64,000 bases of DNA, from assembly GCF_025399195.1 (NCBI RefSeq), contig NW_026252152.1, positions 62,001 to 126,000 on the forward strand, in the 5' to 3' direction. Made by a program: the position numbers and the translations under genes. Positions 62,478 through 64,000 of this stretch are shown here, piece by piece; position 1 is the stretch's first letter, and every line of letters begins with the position of its first letter. Under the pieces are notes generated by a model. It had not been told where the DNA came from. It made no database searches and saw only the letters and a program-made list of their open reading frames with translations. This DNA is from Umbelopsis ramanniana AG. Its lineage: Eukaryota > Mucoromycota > Umbelopsidomycetes > Umbelopsidales > Umbelopsidaceae.

Positions 62478-62860
62478 ATGGCTTCGGTTACGAGTTTCAA
62501 TGTCCCATAGAATCAAGTTGCCCTCCAGATCACTAGACCGCTTATACGTTAGCTATGTATGTGTACAGTTCGGAACGTTGCGTGCCTAAGACGTGTGTAT
62601 AATTGAGAAATCGCGACCTATCAAGTAATACTTGTCGCCTTCCAGCCAGCATAGTATATAACCTTGCTCTTCTGCCCTCGAAGGATATAATGGGAGTAGG
62701 TAATGCGACATGCCACGCGACGGAGTCCATGCTTGACAGGCATGATATGCTTTTGAACTAATGCGGCAACAAAACTAGTGTTCCACTTCAAACATGACGG
62801 GAGATACATGCCAATTCCTTACGGTAGTTCCTTATCTAAGTAAGCCATTGCTTGACGCGG
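62478..62860 (-). pseudogene. more decayed copy 3 of the ASA1 5' region
   Basis: Matches ASA1 exon 2 to exon 1 (for example TTTCAATGTCCCATAGAATC, GCCCTCGAAGGATATA), with more changes and indels than copy 2. It has no usable start. After the ASA1-like part it also shares a short stretch with the flank of copy 2 (TAAGCCATTGCTT near 62840 vs AAAGCCATTGTT near 62233), suggesting that copies 2 and 3 share a more recent common source than either does with ASA1. Confidence 0.65.
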
Positions 62861-63416
62861 TCATAGATAAAGGAAAAATTACGGCATAAAATTGAAAAAT
62901 TATAAGGTAGACCATGAAAGTATTCTTTCGTTAAAGCAAAAATAGCTACTTGTCAGAGCTCGTGCCACCCACGCTGCTTGAAAATGATTGGCATTATCTC
63001 GGGAGGATTCCGGTCCGTTAAGTCAAACTGATGGCGTTCGTGTCACCCATGCTGTTAAGAAAACGTTACATTAGTACTCGAAATTTTCCTTCCGTCCGTC
63101 AAAGTCTTTCATTCGAGACTTTACCATGGCCCAAAAAGTTTGCCTTCGTTTCATATCTTATTGAAAAGAAACTAAAAGAAAATCTCATTAGAGCGATTCA
63201 AACTTGCCTAAAATCCTTTCAAGGATATCCGCTAAAATGAGACTAAGTACCCCAAAGACAGTAAAATGGGATCTAAATCACGCTATGAAAAAAATTCCCA
63301 TTCGCACAAACAATACATAATGGAGATTAAGAGTCAGAGAAGTATCACACTCTGGAGAAAGCAAGGTAAACAGAGCCGAGCCGATGGATCTACAAATAAA
63401 GATCAGCACCTTGGTA
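62861..63416. repeat. gene-free stretch with a short direct repeat
   Basis: An imperfect 27-bp direct repeat (GCTCGTGCCACCCACGCTGC at about 62958 and GTTCGTGTCACCCATGCTGT at about 63037) is the only structure. The plus ORF 63031-63240 crosses it and has no motif. Confidence 0.5.
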
Positions 63417-63813
63417 CTAGGTAGTATTGTGGCGACGCCATTGTTGAATTTTTTCCTTGACATGCGGTCGTTCATTGAGTTGAGTGAGACGGTGTAGATG
63501 ATCAAACGCTTCAAACTCGGACTGACTTTGATGTTGATGAACTTCTCTAGTCCAATGCCATCAGCTTTTTTTTTTTTAAAATTGTGCAAGTGCTACATTT
63601 GAAAAATCTGGTCTACATCAACTCGCCCTTTACGCCTTATCGCCATACGAGATGTTTCATTACATAAAGATTATCCACCAGCCTTTAATTTGAGGGCCTA
63701 CGATATAAGTTGCTGCGAGCCAATCTAGACATTTTCCACGCGTAATGTATTGTTGTATCATTTTCACCATCGCTTTCTCCAGGATTGAATGCCCGATTTG
63801 GGCGGCGTGGCAT
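63417..63813 (-). CDS. possible small three-exon gene, 5' part may lie beyond the window
   Basis: Exons 63813-63768, 63724-63664 and 63546-63417 join in phase to about 78 residues beginning MPRRPNRAF, with a short hydrophobic centre (IVGPQIKGWWIIFI) and a charged helical C-terminus (FEAFDHLHRLTQLNE). The protein is not recognised. Against it: the first intron would be only 43 nt, shorter than any other here, and another frame is open across the last exon. The open frame also runs upstream of the ATG to about 63890, so more exons could exist beyond 64000. Confidence 0.3.
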
Positions 63814-64000
63814 AATGTGGTTTGAGTGGATTAGGTGCAAACTTTCCAGATATGGGACCGAAGAACCAGGTGTCTCAGCAGACTGCGAGTGAAAACCCCC
63901 ATTCGCCCGGAAATAGAAAGATTTACTTGTGACAAGAGTGCAGCTGGAGGACCTCAAGAGAAAGTCTATGCATAGGTACTTCGCCATTTTCAGCTGGGGA

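Overview
The window is nuclear DNA from an early-diverging fungus, most likely Mucoromycota (Mucorales-like). I assign no species. The evidence is compact genes separated by 0.15-2.3 kb, about 106 short spliceosomal introns (mostly 59-120 nt), a fungal WOPR regulator, fungal-type phosphofructokinase with its extra N-terminal domain and a Mep/Amt transporter. These sit beside proteins that most Dikarya lack or have reshaped: the U11/U12 35K minor-spliceosome protein, an EBP-type sterol isomerase, a LAMTOR1-like lysosomal anchor, ECD and Bin3. I rebuilt every gene by hand from splice sites and reading phase, so most exon limits are consistent in phase but not transcript-proven.

Layout. 0-8 kb: a cut-off gene end, a secreted or membrane polyamine oxidase (+), a single-pass receptor-like pseudokinase (+) and ECD (-). 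8-16 kb: a Pbs2-type MAPKK (-), a LYR-motif protein (+), BUD22 (-) and a LAMTOR1/Ego1-like anchor (+). 16-26 kb: DNA polymerase alpha subunit B (-), phosphofructokinase (+), U11/U12 35K (+) and a C1-DysF peroxin-like protein (-). 27-40 kb: Bin3 methyltransferase (+), EBP isomerase (-), a CASTOR-like ACT protein (+), Vps1 dynamin (-), a CCNDBP1-like protein (-), Mvp1 sorting nexin (-), a SET/MYND protein (+) and mitochondrial uS10 (-). 41-57 kb: an OPT transporter (+), a WOPR regulator (-), Rcl1 (-), Gid1/RanBPM (+), an ammonium transporter (-) and Asa1/GNB1L (-). 57-64 kb is gene-poor. It holds one orphan single-exon gene (+), a 60-bp tandem repeat, two decayed copies of the 5' end of the Asa1 gene and a doubtful small gene at the right edge.

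How the genes relate. They are mostly housekeeping genes with no operon-like unit. Several touch nutrient and TOR signalling (LAMTOR1-like, CASTOR-like ACT, Gid1, ammonium transporter, Asa1) or the endolysosomal system (Vps1, Mvp1, LAMTOR1), but I treat that as probably coincidental. Many neighbours are divergent and share short promoters, and five start regions carry a CACGTG box within about 150 bp of an ATG.

No tRNA, rRNA, CRISPR array, transposon or viral element was recognised. The most unusual items are the pseudokinase receptor, a predicted 2-nt exon in the C1-DysF gene, the minor-spliceosome protein, the Asa1 fragment duplications and the orphan gene at 59.6 kb.
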